DNA of 34,232 nucleotides from contig NZ_JAAGPF010000052.1 in the NCBI RefSeq assembly GCF_017104645.1, positions 1 through 34,232 of the forward strand, read 5' to 3'. The position numbers were made by a program, and so were the translations under genes. Below the pieces are notes generated by a model. It did no database searches, was not told the DNA's origin, and saw nothing but the letters and a program-made list of their open reading frames with translations. The DNA comes from Burkholderia sp. Ac-20379 (GTDB lineage: Bacteria; Pseudomonadota; Gammaproteobacteria; Burkholderiales; Burkholderiaceae). Shown here in pieces: positions 1 through 10,077 of the stretch; position 1 is the stretch's first letter, and each line of letters starts with the position of its first letter.

Positions 1-101
1 TCCGCGCCGCCGCGCGCGGTGCGCTCCTGCGCCTGGCGCAGCTTGCGCGCCACCCAGGAGCCGGCGAAGAACAGGAGGATCAGCAGGAGAAGGTTACGCA
101 T
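1..101 (-). CDS. PP0621-family small protein, N-terminal part only
   Basis: Only the first 33 codons are inside the window. They read MRNLLLLILLFFAGSWVARK and then a basic, polar stretch. This is a single N-terminal hydrophobic segment (about residues 3-17) followed by a positively charged region, as in a small membrane-anchored or exported protein. Its position directly downstream of the CcsA-family gene, with a 13-base gap and the same strand, matches the small PP0621-like gene found there in many betaproteobacteria. That family usually carries a cysteine-containing C-terminal domain, which lies off the window. The family name rests on gene order and the N-terminus, so it is tentative. The start is the only in-frame ATG; the nearby ATG at 106-104 is in another frame that soon stops. 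Confidence 0.55.
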   Translation of the reverse strand, partial: MRNLLLLILLFFAGSWVARKLRQAQERTARGGA

Positions 102-114
102 CGCATTCAGACCA

Positions 115-1017
115 TCAGACCACGGAACGGTGCAGCAGCACCTCGAGCACGAAGCGGCTGCCGACATAGGCAAGCAGCAGCGCGCCGAACGAGGCGAGCA
201 CCCAGCGGGCGGCGCCGCGCCCGCGCCAGCCCGACAGGCGGCGCGCGACGAGGATACCGCCGAACATGAACCACGAGAGGATCGCGAACACCGTCTTGTG
301 ATCGAAGCGCAGCGCCCGCGCATCCACCTGCTCGCTGAACAGGATGCCGGAGGCGAGCGTGAGCGTCAGCAGCACGAAGCCGGCGGCGATCAGGCGGAAC
401 AGCAGTTTTTCGAGCGTCAGCAGCGGCGGCAGCGTTTCGAGCCAGCCCGCCAGGAAACTGGCCGATTCGATTCGCGCGCCCTGCCGCAACGCCTGCAGGC
501 GGTGCTCGACCATCAGCATCAACACCGCGTGCAGTGCGGCGATCGCGAACAATCCGTACGCGATGTTGGCAATCAGGAAGTGCATCTTGAACAATGGCGC
601 CGCCGCGTACGGCAACACGCGCACGCCGCCGAACGCGAGCGGCAGCAGCGAGGCCGCGCAGGCCAACGGCAGCACCAGCAGGCGCAGGCTGTCGAGCCGG
701 AAGAAGAAGCTCTCGATCCAGTAGATGCCGGCGCCGAGCCAGAACATGGCCGACAACGCGAACGCGAAGCCGAACACCATCGAATCGTGCGGGAAGATGG
801 TGGCGTGCAGCAGCACGCCGTGGGCGAGCAGCGCGGCGAACAGCAGCGCGCGGCCGGTGCCGCTCACCCCGGACGCGGCGGACGCGCGCGGATCCCGCGG
901 CACGGGCGGCACGCTCGCGACGAGCGGCTGCGCAAGGCCGGAACGGTGCGCCCGCCATCCTGCGACGGCGAGGCCGCCGTACAGGAGCGCGGTGAGGGCA
1001 TACAGTACAATATCCAT
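115..1017 (-). CDS. CcsA/YpjD-family inner membrane protein (cytochrome c biogenesis-like)
   Basis: This 300-residue protein is almost entirely hydrophobic, with about eight likely membrane-spanning segments separated by short loops. It resembles the CcsA/CcmF/NrfE superfamily in the YpjD/HemX-like branch. The segments around residues 85-125 and 145-175 (with AMFWLGAGIYWIESFFF and HFLIANIAYGLFAIAALH) hold histidines and aromatic residues typical of that fold. CcsA proteins deliver haem for cytochrome c maturation, but the YpjD branch next to ffh has no firmly assigned job, so a haem role is inferred. It is transcribed divergently from ffh, an arrangement common in proteobacteria. The start at 1017 gives a normal first membrane segment (MDIVLYALTALLYGGLAVAG). 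The other long frame on this strand is arginine- and alanine-rich and is a shadow. Confidence 0.8.
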   Translation of the reverse strand: MDIVLYALTALLYGGLAVAGWRAHRSGLAQPLVASVPPVPRDPRASAASGVSGTGRALLFAALLAHGVLLHATIFPHDSMVFGFAFALSAMFWLGAGIYWIESFFFRLDSLRLLVLPLACAASLLPLAFGGVRVLPYAAAPLFKMHFLIANIAYGLFAIAALHAVLMLMVEHRLQALRQGARIESASFLAGWLETLPPLLTLEKLLFRLIAAGFVLLTLTLASGILFSEQVDARALRFDHKTVFAILSWFMFGGILVARRLSGWRGRGAARWVLASFGALLLAYVGSRFVLEVLLHRSVV

Positions 1018-1104
1018 GTTCGAAGTTTACACTAGGCCCCTTGCCTGCGACGGCTGTCAATATAGCCGACGCCAGCCTTCAGGCCCCACTGTCCATCGCT
1101 CCCC

Positions 1105-2472
1105 ATGCTCGACAATCTCACCCAACGGATGGCGCGCGTCGTCAAGACGCTGCGCGGCGAAGCCCGTCTCACCGAAGCGAACACGCAGGAGATGCTGCGC
1201 GAAGTCCGGCTCGCGCTGCTCGAGGCCGACGTCTCGCTGCCGGTCGTCCGCGAATTCATCGCCAAGGTCAAGGAAAAGGCGCTCGGCGAGGAAGTGATCA
1301 GCAGCCTGTCGCCGGGCCAGGCGCTCGTCGGCGTGGTGCAGAAGGAACTGACCGCCGTGATCGGCGGCGATTACGAAGGCAAGGCCGCCGAGCTGAACCT
1401 CGCCGTCACGCCGCCCGCGATCATCCTGATGGCCGGCCTGCAGGGCGCGGGTAAAACCACCACGGTCGGCAAGCTCGCCAAGCTGCTGCGCGACAAGCAG
1501 AAGAAGAAAGTGCTGACGGTGTCGTGCGACGTCTACCGCCCCGCCGCGATCGCCCAGTTGAAAACGGTGAGCGAGCAGGTCGGCGCGGAATTCTTCCCGT
1601 CCACGCCGGATCAGAAGCCCGTCGAGATCGCGCGCGCCGCGGTCGACTGGGCCAAGCGCCATTACTGCGACGTGCTGATCGTCGACACGGCCGGCCGCCT
1701 CGGTATCGACGAGGCGATGATGAAGGAAATCGCCGAGCTGCACGCGGCGCTCGATCCGGCCGAAACGCTGTTCGTGGTCGACGCGATGCTGGGCCAGGAT
1801 GCCGTCAACACCGCCAAGGCGTTCAACGACGCGCTGCCGCTCACGGGCGTGGTGCTGACCAAGCTCGACGGCGATTCGCGCGGCGGCGCGGCGCTGTCGG
1901 TGCGACACATCACCGGCAAGCCGATCAAGTTCGTCGGCGTGGCCGAGAAGCTCGACGGCCTCGAAGTGTTCCATCCGGATCGCATGGCGAACCGGATCCT
2001 CGGCATGGGCGACATTCTCGCGCTGGTCGAGGAAGCGCAGCGCGGCGTGGACATGCAGGCGGCCGAAAAGCTCGCCAACAAGGTCAAGAAGGGCGGCGAT
2101 TTCGATCTCGACGATTTCCGCGCGCAAATCTCCCAGATGAAGAACATGGGCGGCCTCTCGTCGCTGATGGACAAGCTCCCGGCGCAGTTCCAGCAAGCCG
2201 CGGCCGGCGCCAACATGGGCATGGCCGAAAAGCAGATCCGCCGCATGGAAGGCATCATCAACTCGATGACGCCGGCCGAGCGCGCCAAGCCCGAACTGAT
2301 CAAGGCCACCCGCAAGCGCCGCATCGCGGCCGGCGCGGGCGTGCCGGTACAGGAAGTCAACCGCATGCTGAATCAGTACGACCAGATGCGCACGATGATG
2401 AAGAAGCTGAAGGGCGGCAACATGCAGAAGATGATGCGCGGCCTGAAGGGCATGATGCCGGGCCTGCGTTAA
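1105..2472 (+). CDS. ffh: Signal recognition particle protein Ffh (SRP54 GTPase)
   Basis: Ffh binds 4.5S RNA and the signal sequences of nascent inner-membrane proteins, and docks ribosomes on FtsY. The 455-residue length is normal. The N domain (about 1-90) is followed by the G domain with the P-loop GLQGAGKTTT at 111-120, DTAGR near 195 and TKLDGDSRGG near 252. The C-terminal M domain (about 300-455) is methionine-rich, with the RNA-binding stretch KATRKRRIAAGAGVPVQEVN and a tail rich in MMKK and GMMPGL. The ATG at 1105 starts the conserved MLDNLTQRM. It is divergent from the CcsA-like gene with an 87-base gap. No U-tract terminator follows. A 6-bp GC hairpin at 2496-2512 lies in the gap before hpt. 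Confidence 0.97.
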   Translation: MLDNLTQRMARVVKTLRGEARLTEANTQEMLREVRLALLEADVSLPVVREFIAKVKEKALGEEVISSLSPGQALVGVVQKELTAVIGGDYEGKAAELNLAVTPPAIILMAGLQGAGKTTTVGKLAKLLRDKQKKKVLTVSCDVYRPAAIAQLKTVSEQVGAEFFPSTPDQKPVEIARAAVDWAKRHYCDVLIVDTAGRLGIDEAMMKEIAELHAALDPAETLFVVDAMLGQDAVNTAKAFNDALPLTGVVLTKLDGDSRGGAALSVRHITGKPIKFVGVAEKLDGLEVFHPDRMANRILGMGDILALVEEAQRGVDMQAAEKLANKVKKGGDFDLDDFRAQISQMKNMGGLSSLMDKLPAQFQQAAAGANMGMAEKQIRRMEGIINSMTPAERAKPELIKATRKRRIAAGAGVPVQEVNRMLNQYDQMRTMMKKLKGGNMQKMMRGLKGMMPGLR

Positions 2473-2598
2473 GCCGCGGCGCCGCATGGAATTTTGCCGC
2501 GCCCCACGCGGCGCGATGCGCGGTATATCCTACTCACGCATCGTCCGCCGGCTCGTTCGCGGGCCGTTTCCGATTGATCCGATCGCACGTCAGAACCC

Positions 2599-3150
2599 AT
2601 GAACCGCGAAGAAGCCCTCCAGATATTCCAGCACTCCGAACAGATCGTCTCCGCCGAGGAGGTCAACGCCTCGATCGTGCGGATGGCCACCGCGATCCGC
2701 GACGAAATCGGCGACGCGTTCCCGCTCGTGCTGTCGGTGATGGGCGGCGCGGCCGTGTTCACCGGCATGCTGCTGCCGCACCTCGATTTCCCGCTCGAAT
2801 TCGATTACATCCACCTGACGCGCTACCGGAACACCACGCAGGGCAGCCCGGAAATGCACTGGCGCGTGGCGCCGCGCGAATCGGTGAAGGATCGCATCGT
2901 GATCGTGCTCGACGACATCCTCGACGAAGGCGAGACGATGGCCGCGATCCGCGACCGGATTCTCGACATGGGCGCGAAGCGCTTCCTGTCCGCCGTGCTG
3001 TGCGAAAAGACGCTCGCCAAGGACAAGCCGCTGCATCCGGATTTCTGCGGTTTTTCGGTGCCGGATCGTTACGTGTTCGGCTGCGGCATGGATGCCAAGG
3101 GCTACTGGCGCAACCTGCCGACGATCCGCGCGCTGACCGCCGAAGTCTGA
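2599..3150 (+). CDS. hpt: Hypoxanthine-guanine phosphoribosyltransferase
   Basis: This 183-residue purine salvage enzyme transfers phosphoribose from PRPP to hypoxanthine or guanine, giving IMP or GMP in the cytoplasm. The type I phosphoribosyltransferase signature is plain: VIVLDDILDEGET at about 101-113, with the two adjacent aspartates that contact the ribose. The flexible-loop region lies around residues 72-85 (HLTRYRNTTQGS). The N-terminal helix MNREEALQIFQHSEQIVSAE is typical of the betaproteobacterial form. It follows ffh on the same strand after 126 bases and is closed by the strong hairpin at 3181-3216. The exact base preference cannot be read from sequence. Confidence 0.92.
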   Translation: MNREEALQIFQHSEQIVSAEEVNASIVRMATAIRDEIGDAFPLVLSVMGGAAVFTGMLLPHLDFPLEFDYIHLTRYRNTTQGSPEMHWRVAPRESVKDRIVIVLDDILDEGETMAAIRDRILDMGAKRFLSAVLCEKTLAKDKPLHPDFCGFSVPDRYVFGCGMDAKGYWRNLPTIRALTAEV

Positions 3151-3180
3151 CGCCACACGCGCGGCGTCTCCGTACCAAAC

Positions 3181-3216
3181 AAAACGGCTCGCGCCACCAA
3201 AGCGCGAGCCGTTTTT
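3181..3216. terminator. Bidirectional intrinsic terminator between hpt and proS
   Basis: A 13-base arm, AAAACGGCTCGCG (3181-3193), pairs with CGCGAGCCGTTTT (3203-3215) across a nine-base loop. A T-run ends at 3216 and an A-run begins the left arm. It can therefore stop transcription from hpt (plus) and from proS (minus), which converge here. Confidence 0.93.
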
Positions 3217-3270
3217 CATTGGCGCCTGCCGGGAACGGCGCACCGAGGCGCCCTTCCCGCCGGCCCGCGC

Positions 3271-5007
3271 TCAGCGCGCGAGCGCTTCGCGCACCTTCTC
3301 GATCACCGTCAGCGCCGCGCCCTGCACCGGCAGCAGCGTCGCCTCGGCATCGCGGCGGCCCTGATACTCGATCTTGCCGTCCTTCAGGCCGCGATCGCCG
3401 ATCACGAGGCGGTGCGGCACGCCGATCAGTTCCCAATCGGCGAACATCACGCCCGGACGCTCGCCGCGATCGTCGAGGATCGCGTCGATGCCGGCCGCGA
3501 GCAGATCCGCGTACAGCGTATCGGCCGCTTCGCGCACCGCTTCGCTGCGGTCGTAGCCCATCGGGCACAGCACGACTTCGAACGGGGCGATCGATTCGGG
3601 CCAGATGATGCCCTTGTCGTCGAAGTTCTGTTCGATCGCGGCGCCGAGGATCCGCGTGACGCCGATCCCGTAGCAGCCCATTTCCATCGGCTGCGGCTTG
3701 CCGTTTTCATCGAGGAACGTCGAGCCGAGCGCCTTCGAGTACTTGGTGCCGAGTTGGAACACGTGGCCGACTTCGATGCCGCGGCAGATGTCGAGCACGC
3801 CCTTGCCGTCCGGCGACGCGTCGCCCTTCTTGACGTTGCGCAGGTCGGCGACGACCGGCTCGGGCAGGTCGCGGCCCCAGTTCACGCCGGCGATGTGGTA
3901 ATCCACTTCGTTGGCGCCCACCACGAAATCGCTCATGTTCGCGACGGTGCGATCGGCGATCACCTTGACCGGCTTCTTCGTGCCGATCGGGCCGAGGTAG
4001 CCCGGCGGCGTGCCGAACCATTCGACGATTTCGGCTTCGGTCGCCATGCGGTAGCCCGCGAGGCCCGGCTGCTTCGACGCCTTGATCTCGTTCAGTTCGT
4101 GATCGCCGCGCAGCATCAGCAACCAGATGGTCGGCTCGGCGCCTTCGTTCTCGGTGGCGACGATGATCGACTTGATGGTGCGTTCGAGCGGGATGTTCAG
4201 CAGCTCGGCCACCGCCTCGCACTTCGCCTTGCCCGGCGTGGCGACCTTGGCGAGCGCTTCGGCCGGCGCGGCGCGGCTGGCGATCAGCGGCAGCGCTTCG
4301 GCCGCCTCGACGTTCGCCGCGAAATCGGAGGTCGGGCAGTAGGCGATCGCATCTTCGCCGGTGTCGGCGATCACGTGGAATTCATGCGAGCCGCTGCCGC
4401 CGATCGAGCCGTTGTCGGCCGCGACCGCGCGGAATTCGAGGCCGATGCGCGTGAACACGCGCACGTAGGCCTCGTACATCTTGCGGTACGACTCCTTGAG
4501 GCCGGCCTGATCCTTGTCGAACGAATAGGCGTCCTTCATGATGAATTCGCGGCCGCGCATCACGCCGAAGCGCGGGCGGATCTCGTCGCGAAACTTGGTC
4601 TGGATCTGGTAGAAATTCACCGGCATCTGACGATAGCTCTTGATCTGCGCGCGCGCGATGTCGGTGATGACTTCCTCGTGCGTCGGCCCGATCACGAAGT
4701 CGTTGTCCTTGCGATCCTTGAAGCGCAGCAGCTCGGGGCCGTACTGCACCCAGCGGCCCGATTCCTGCCAGAGCTCGGCCGGCTGCACGGCCGGCATCAG
4801 CAGTTCGATCGCGCCTGCCCGGTTCATCTCCTCGCGCACGATCGCCTCGACCTTGCGAATCGAGCGCAGGCCGACCGGCAGATAGTTGTAGATACCGCCG
4901 GCGACGCGGCGAATCATGCCGGCGCGCACCATCAGTTTATGGCTGACGATCTCGGCGTCGGCGGGAGCTTCCTTCAGGGTGCCGATAAAGAAACGGGAGG
5001 CTTTCAT
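3271..5007 (-). CDS. proS: Prolyl-tRNA synthetase (bacterial type with editing insert)
   Basis: ProS charges tRNA-Pro with proline using ATP. The protein is 578 residues, the normal length for the bacterial form with a YbaK-like editing insert. The class II catalytic parts are visible: motif 2 around [20 protein letters not shown] (about 140-160) and motif 3 near [20 protein letters not shown] (about 440-460). Between them lies the long insert (about 225-410) that clears mischarged alanine. The C-terminal anticodon-binding domain follows. The frame stays open 48 codons further upstream to 5151, but that part is unlike the family. [19 protein letters not shown] at 5007 is the conserved N-terminus, so I place the start there. 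The gene is convergent with hpt and divergent from rppH. Confidence 0.97.
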   Translation of the reverse strand: MKASRFFIGTLKEAPADAEIVSHKLMVRAGMIRRVAGGIYNYLPVGLRSIRKVEAIVREEMNRAGAIELLMPAVQPAELWQESGRWVQYGPELLRFKDRKDNDFVIGPTHEEVITDIARAQIKSYRQMPVNFYQIQTKFRDEIRPRFGVMRGREFIMKDAYSFDKDQAGLKESYRKMYEAYVRVFTRIGLEFRAVAADNGSIGGSGSHEFHVIADTGEDAIAYCPTSDFAANVEAAEALPLIASRAAPAEALAKVATPGKAKCEAVAELLNIPLERTIKSIIVATENEGAEPTIWLLMLRGDHELNEIKASKQPGLAGYRMATEAEIVEWFGTPPGYLGPIGTKKPVKVIADRTVANMSDFVVGANEVDYHIAGVNWGRDLPEPVVADLRNVKKGDASPDGKGVLDICRGIEVGHVFQLGTKYSKALGSTFLDENGKPQPMEMGCYGIGVTRILGAAIEQNFDDKGIIWPESIAPFEVVLCPMGYDRSEAVREAADTLYADLLAAGIDAILDDRGERPGVMFADWELIGVPHRLVIGDRGLKDGKIEYQGRRDAEATLLPVQGAALTVIEKVREALAR

Positions 5008-5197
5008 GCGGACAGTTCCAGAAACGACGGCCCAACGGGGGCCGCCAGAAAAGGCGAAAAGGGGTGGATGACTACGCGCGACGGGTCGCAACGAGGCGAT
5101 CGCGGCGCAAATGACGTAGCAGACGAATCGGGGACAGTGTAGCTGACGCACCTTGCCGAGATTCGGTTCATGCGGTGCGCGGCGCCCGTTATCTGTT

Positions 5198-5203
5198 TAT
5201 AAT
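5198..5203 (+). promoter_or_regulatory. Candidate -10 box for rppH
   Basis: A perfect TATAAT at 5198-5203 sits 33 bases upstream of the rppH ATG inside an AT-rich patch in otherwise GC-rich DNA. No good -35 box is seen at 16-18 bases, so the call rests on the -10 box and its position. The proS-rppH divergent gap (5008-5236) shows nothing else I can support. Confidence 0.5.
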
Positions 5204-5236
5204 CAAAGCAATTTTAAAGGATTCGAAGGTGGTTGT

Positions 5237-5875
5237 ATGCTGGATCGTGAAGGCTTTCGCCCGAACGTCGGCATCATCCTCTTGAACGCGCGCAATGAGG
5301 TGTTTTGGGGCAAACGGCTTCGTGAGCATTCCTGGCAATTCCCGCAAGGGGGCATCAAGTATGGTGAGACCCCGATGCAGGCCATGTTCAGGGAATTGCA
5401 CGAGGAGACGGGCCTGCTTCCGGAGCACGTCAAGATCATCGGCCGCACACGCGACTGGTTGCGTTACGAGGTGCCTGACAAGTTCATCAAGCGCGAAGTC
5501 CGCGGGCATTATCGCGGACAAAAGCAGATCTGGTTTCTGCTGCGGATGGTCGGACGCGATTGCGACATTTGCTTGCGCGCAACCGACCACCCGGAGTTCG
5601 ATGCCTGGCGCTGGAACGAGTACTGGGTGCCGCTTGACGCAGTGATCGAGTTCAAGCGGGATGTCTATCAGTTGGCGTTGACGGAATTGTCGCGTTTCCT
5701 GCGCCGGCCGGCGCAGCGGCTCGACGGCAACAAAACGCGCGCCGCGGTGCGGCCCACGCGTTATCCGCGCATGATCGGCGTTCAGCCGATCGACGCATCG
5801 CAGGTCTGTTCCGAAGTCGAACCGGGCGCTAGCGTGCTCGATGAGCCTCCGGTTCGTTTCCTGCTGCGCGACTGA
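5237..5875 (+). CDS. rppH: RNA pyrophosphohydrolase RppH (Nudix)
   Basis: RppH removes pyrophosphate from the 5' end of triphosphorylated mRNA, which starts 5'-end-dependent decay by RNase E. The Nudix box is complete at residues 38-60 ([20 protein letters not shown], then TGL), with the metal-binding glutamates E53, E56 and E57. The N-terminus [17 protein letters not shown] and the SWQFPQGG motif are typical of RppH rather than MutT. The protein is 212 residues, longer than the roughly 160-176 of enterobacterial forms because of a C-terminal tail after about residue 160 that is poorly conserved and probably disordered. The start at 5237 follows a purine-rich GAAGGTGG. The frame runs 28 codons further upstream, across the -10 box, so that part is not coding. 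An intrinsic terminator lies 34 bases past the stop. Confidence 0.95.
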   Translation: MLDREGFRPNVGIILLNARNEVFWGKRLREHSWQFPQGGIKYGETPMQAMFRELHEETGLLPEHVKIIGRTRDWLRYEVPDKFIKREVRGHYRGQKQIWFLLRMVGRDCDICLRATDHPEFDAWRWNEYWVPLDAVIEFKRDVYQLALTELSRFLRRPAQRLDGNKTRAAVRPTRYPRMIGVQPIDASQVCSEVEPGASVLDEPPVRFLLRD

Positions 5876-5908
5876 TCCCGCCGACCGGGAATACCATGAA
5901 GCATGTAC

Positions 5909-5939
5909 GGGCGCGGCAGCGGTTGCCGCGCCCTTTTTT
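5909..5939 (+). terminator. Intrinsic terminator after rppH, just upstream of the lipoprotein start
   Basis: GGGCGCGGCA (5909-5918) pairs perfectly with TGCCGCGCCC (5924-5933) over a five-base loop, followed by six T (5934-5939). It ends rppH transcription. It lies one base before the likely ribosome-binding site of the next gene, so it could also act as an attenuator for that gene. Confidence 0.9.
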
Positions 5940-5952
5940 CGAGGTGTGCAAT

Positions 5953-6522
5953 TTGAAATCGTTCGCTCTCGCCGCGGCATCGCTGGCTGCGGTCGCCGTG
6001 CTGGCCGGCTGTGCTCACTCCAAAACGCAAAGCCAGCCGTCCAACAAGGACGACAGCACGTTCGTCTATCTGCTCGACCGTCATCCGACCTGGCAGGAAA
6101 ATAAGGTCGACACGCTCCCGCCGCTGCCGCAAGCCTCGAACCTGATTCCGTTCGAAGTCTCGCAGAACACGCCGCTGCAGTTCTCCGTCGACGACAAATC
6201 GCTGACCGTCGGCACCGACGGCATCGTCCGCTACACGTCGGTCATCACGAGCCCGGCCGGCGCGCGCAACGTGACCTACGAAGCGATCCGCTGCGACACC
6301 TACGAATGGCGCCAGTACGCGGCACTGAACGCCGACCACAACGGCTGGGACCGCACCGTCGAAACCGACTGGACGCGCATCGAGAACGGCAACCTGAACG
6401 CCTATCGCGCCGCGCTCTATCAGGACTACTTCTGCTCGAACAAGATGCCGGCCACGACGACCAAGGGCATCCTCGAGAACCTGCACGCGCATCGCACGAT
6501 CCTGAGCCAGCAGGTTCGCTGA
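5953..6522 (+). CDS. CNP1-like family outer-membrane lipoprotein
   Basis: This reads as a secreted lipoprotein. From a TTG start the N-terminus is MKSFALAAASLAAVAVLAGC, a classic lipoprotein signal with lipobox LAGC and lipidated Cys20. Residue +2 is alanine, not aspartate, which favours sorting to the outer membrane. The mature part (about 170 residues, total 189) resembles the CNP1-like family, which has no firm biochemical role; DRHPTWQENKVDTLPPLP and the CDTYEWRQYA region are recognisable. I chose TTG at 5953 because GAGGTG sits six bases upstream (5941-5946) and the signal peptide is then of normal length. The frame's only ATG, at 5896, lies before the rppH terminator and would force translation through that hairpin. 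No separate promoter is visible between terminator and start. Confidence 0.8.
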   Translation: MKSFALAAASLAAVAVLAGCAHSKTQSQPSNKDDSTFVYLLDRHPTWQENKVDTLPPLPQASNLIPFEVSQNTPLQFSVDDKSLTVGTDGIVRYTSVITSPAGARNVTYEAIRCDTYEWRQYAALNADHNGWDRTVETDWTRIENGNLNAYRAALYQDYFCSNKMPATTTKGILENLHAHRTILSQQVR

Positions 6523-6566
6523 GCGCCAACCCCGGATGGCGCGCCCGCGCCATCGCCGGGAAGCCG

Positions 6567-6603
6567 AAAAAACACAAGCCCGCAGCAGCGGGCTTTTGTT
6601 TTT
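6567..6603. terminator. Bidirectional terminator between the lipoprotein gene and proB
   Basis: AAGCCCGC (6576-6583) pairs with GCGGGCTT (6588-6595) across a four-base loop. T-rich sequence follows on the plus side (TTTTGTTTTT to 6603) and an A-rich run precedes it (from 6567). It serves the plus-strand lipoprotein gene and the minus-strand proB gene, which converge here. Confidence 0.88.
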
Positions 6604-6629
6604 GATCGGGCCGGCGAACCCGGCATGTT

Positions 6630-7748
6630 TCAGATCAGCACGAGGTTGTCGCGATGGATCAGTTCCGGCTCGAGCATGTAGCCGAGCACGGTTTCGATCT
6701 CGCTGCTCGGCTTGCGCTGAATCAGCTTGGTTTCCGCGCTGCTGTAGTTGGTCAGCCCGCGTGCGATCTCGCGGCCGGCGTCGTTGACGCAGGCGATCAC
6801 CTCGCCGCGCGCGAACACGCCCTGCACATTGACGATGCCGATCGGCAGCAGGCTCTTGCCGCCGGCCGTCAGTTTCTCGACCGCGCCCGCGTCGATGACG
6901 ACGTGGCCGCGCACCTGCAGATGATCGGCCATCCATTGCTTGCGCGCCGCCATGCGCGCGGTGCGCGCGATCAACTGCGTGCCGATCGCTTCGCCCGCCG
7001 CGAGCCGCACCAGCACGTCGGTTTCGCGGCCGCTTGCGATCACGGTGTTCGCGCCGCTGTGCGCGGCACGCTTCGCCGCCAGGATCTTGGTCAACATGCC
7101 GCCGCGTCCCAGGCTCGACCCCGCGCCGCCGGCCATCGCCTCGAGATTGGGCGCGCCGGCATCGGCTTCCTGCACCAGCGTGGCATTTGGATCCTTGCGC
7201 GGATCGGCCGTGAACAGGCCCGATTGATCGGTGAGGATCACCAATGCGTCGCCTTCGATCAGGTTCGCGACGAGCGCGCCGAGCGTATCGTTGTCGCCGA
7301 ACTTGATTTCGTCGGTGACGACCGTGTCGTTCTCGTTGATGATCGGCACCACACCCAGACGCAGCAGCGTGAGCAGCGTCGAGCGCGCATTCAGATAGCG
7401 CTCGCGATCCGCCAGATCGGCGTGGGTCAGCAGAATTTGCGCGGTACGGATGCCATGTTCGCCAAAACGGCTTTCGTAGACCTGCGCCAGCCCCATCTGG
7501 CCAACCGCGGCAGCGGCCTGCAATTCGTCGATTTCACGCGGACGCTTGCTCCAGCCGAGCCGCTGCATGCCCTCGGCGATCGCGCCGGAGCTGACCAGCA
7601 CGACCTCCTTGCCGATCTCGCGCAATGCCGCGATCTGCGCGGCCCAGCGGCCGATCGCGGCATGATCGAGCCCGCGACCGTCGTTGGTGACGAGACTGGA
7701 ACCCACCTTCACAACCAATCGCTTCGAATCGGCGATGATCGAACGCAT
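6630..7748 (-). CDS. proB: Glutamate 5-kinase
   Basis: ProB phosphorylates glutamate to gamma-glutamyl phosphate, the first step of proline synthesis, in the cytoplasm. The 372-residue protein has the amino-acid-kinase fold (about 1-260) beginning [17 protein letters not shown], with the conserved stretch [20 protein letters not shown] in the middle. A C-terminal PUA domain (about 281-372) begins near [13 protein letters not shown]. The frame extends 71 codons upstream to 7961 but that part is arginine-rich and unlike the family. ATG 7748 is preceded by AGGAG nine bases away. It lies 100 bases downstream of obgE on the same strand and is probably cotranscribed. Feedback inhibition by proline is usual for the family but is not shown by sequence. 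Confidence 0.96.
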   Translation of the reverse strand: MRSIIADSKRLVVKVGSSLVTNDGRGLDHAAIGRWAAQIAALREIGKEVVLVSSGAIAEGMQRLGWSKRPREIDELQAAAAVGQMGLAQVYESRFGEHGIRTAQILLTHADLADRERYLNARSTLLTLLRLGVVPIINENDTVVTDEIKFGDNDTLGALVANLIEGDALVILTDQSGLFTADPRKDPNATLVQEADAGAPNLEAMAGGAGSSLGRGGMLTKILAAKRAAHSGANTVIASGRETDVLVRLAAGEAIGTQLIARTARMAARKQWMADHLQVRGHVVIDAGAVEKLTAGGKSLLPIGIVNVQGVFARGEVIACVNDAGREIARGLTNYSSAETKLIQRKPSSEIETVLGYMLEPELIHRDNLVLI

Positions 7749-7848
7749 CGTGCGCGGCTCCTGTAGTGAAGCGCAATTCAATCGGAGCGCGACGGCCGGA
7801 GCAGCCCGCCGCGCATCGGCTGGCGGCCTGAGCCGCCCCTTCCATCGA

Positions 7849-9119
<1,271 letters not shown>

Positions 9120-9148
9120 GTGGCGATGAAGCCCGAACCGGCGAAAAC

Positions 9149-9412
9149 TTACGCAGCAGCCGGGTCGACGATCACCAGATGCTTGCGATCCGCACCCTTC
9201 GTCGCGAAGCGAACGTGGCCGTCGACCAGCGCGAACAGCGTGTGGTCCTTGCCGATACCGACGTTTTCACCCGGGTGCATGCGCGTGCCGCGCTGACGAA
9301 CGATGATGCCGCCGGCATTGATGGCCTGACCGCCGTAAACCTTCACGCCGAGGCGCTTCGATTCGGAGTCGCGGCCGTTGCGGGAGGAACCCCCTGCCTT
9401 TTTGTGTGCCAT
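9149..9412 (-). CDS. rpmA: 50S ribosomal protein L27
   Basis: L27 sits near the peptidyl-transferase centre of the large ribosomal subunit, where its N-terminal tail contacts the P-site tRNA. The 87-residue protein is a full-length match: [16 protein letters not shown] at the N-terminus, then [20 protein letters not shown] and [17 protein letters not shown]. There is no cleaved N-terminal extension of the Firmicutes kind. It follows rplU by 24 bases and is almost certainly cotranscribed with it from the promoter at 9803-9831. Confidence 0.98.
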   Translation of the reverse strand: MAHKKAGGSSRNGRDSESKRLGVKVYGGQAINAGGIIVRQRGTRMHPGENVGIGKDHTLFALVDGHVRFATKGADRKHLVIVDPAAA

Positions 9413-9436
9413 TTGATAGCTCCTTTACCGTAGCGC

Positions 9437-9748
9437 TTACGCGTTGATCGCGTCGATGCGCAGTTCGGTGTAGTTCTGGCGGTGGCCGCCGTGCTTTTGG
9501 TAGTGCTTCCGGCGACGCATCTTGAAGATGGTGACCTTGGCATGACGACCGTGCGACACAACGGTAGCCTTGACGGAAGCCCCACTGACCAGCGGCGTAC
9601 CGAACTGAATCGATTCGCCTTCGCCCACTGCGAGAACCTGGTCGAGCGTGATTTCTGCGTCAATGTCTGCCGGTATCTGTTCTACTTTCAGTTTTTCGCC
9701 GACAGCAACCTTATACTGCTTGCCACCGGTTTTTATGACCGCGTACAT
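9437..9748 (-). CDS. rplU: 50S ribosomal protein L21
   Basis: L21 binds 23S rRNA in the large subunit. The 103-residue protein begins [18 protein letters not shown] and contains the C-terminal [20 protein letters not shown] region typical of the family. The frame has an ATG four codons earlier (9760). MYAVIK at 9748 is the conserved N-terminus and has GTGAGG six bases upstream, so I use it. It is the first gene of rplU-rpmA, with the near-consensus promoter about 50 bases upstream. Confidence 0.97.
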
Positions 9749-9802
9749 TGCAAACCTCACTCTAGATCTGTTTCCCCACGCACCGCGCGTGGAAAACGCG
9801 TG

Positions 9803-9831
9803 ATTATACAGAGAGTTAGGAGATAGGTCAA
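9803..9831 (-). promoter_or_regulatory. Near-consensus sigma-70 promoter for rplU-rpmA
   Basis: On the minus strand TTGACC (9831-9826) is followed after exactly 17 bases by a perfect TATAAT (9808-9803). The transcript would start near 9796, leaving a leader of about 48 bases before the L21 ATG. This is the strongest promoter match in the window, as expected for ribosomal protein genes. The rest of the 329-base rplU-ispB gap (9749-10077) shows only the ispB -10 box. Confidence 0.85.
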
Positions 9832-10051
9832 AGCCAATCGCAACCTTCCGCGCATGCCGGCCAACGCGCGGCGCGCCCGGCGATATGGCCCTTGCGAAGC
9901 CCTTGCCCCGCGCGGCATCGGGCGCCAGCCGCGCAAAACGGCGGGCGGAATTCGCACCGGATCGCCCCGCCGCCGCGCGTCAGGACGCGACCTACGCGAC
10001 GCAAACCCGGCCGTCCGGCAGGCTACGGCCCGGCGATGCCCGGAATCGCCT

Positions 10052-10057
10052 TATAAT
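10052..10057 (+). promoter_or_regulatory. Candidate -10 box for ispB
   Basis: A perfect TATAAT at 10052-10057 lies 20 bases before the ispB ATG. No convincing -35 box is seen at the normal distance. The leader would be very short, roughly 12-20 bases. Confidence 0.45.
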
Positions 10058-10077
10058 CCGGCGCACTACCCAATTCC

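Noticed and set aside
1029..1060. Perfect TTGACA on the minus strand (1060-1055) upstream of the CcsA-like gene
   Set aside because: The nearest -10-like sequence (TAGTGT at 1034-1029) is 20 bases away, too far for a normal sigma-70 promoter, so I do not call one.
3412..5142. A 576-codon plus-strand frame opposite proS
   Set aside because: Antisense shadow of proS; its composition follows the complementary strand's third-position bias.
5153..5236. Upstream in-frame extension of rppH
   Set aside because: It runs across the TATAAT box, and the conserved N-terminus starts at 5237 after a ribosome-binding site.
9834..10050. Short open frames between rplU and ispB
   Set aside because: Low-complexity Arg/Ala/Pro content, no ribosome-binding site; typical of non-coding GC-rich DNA.
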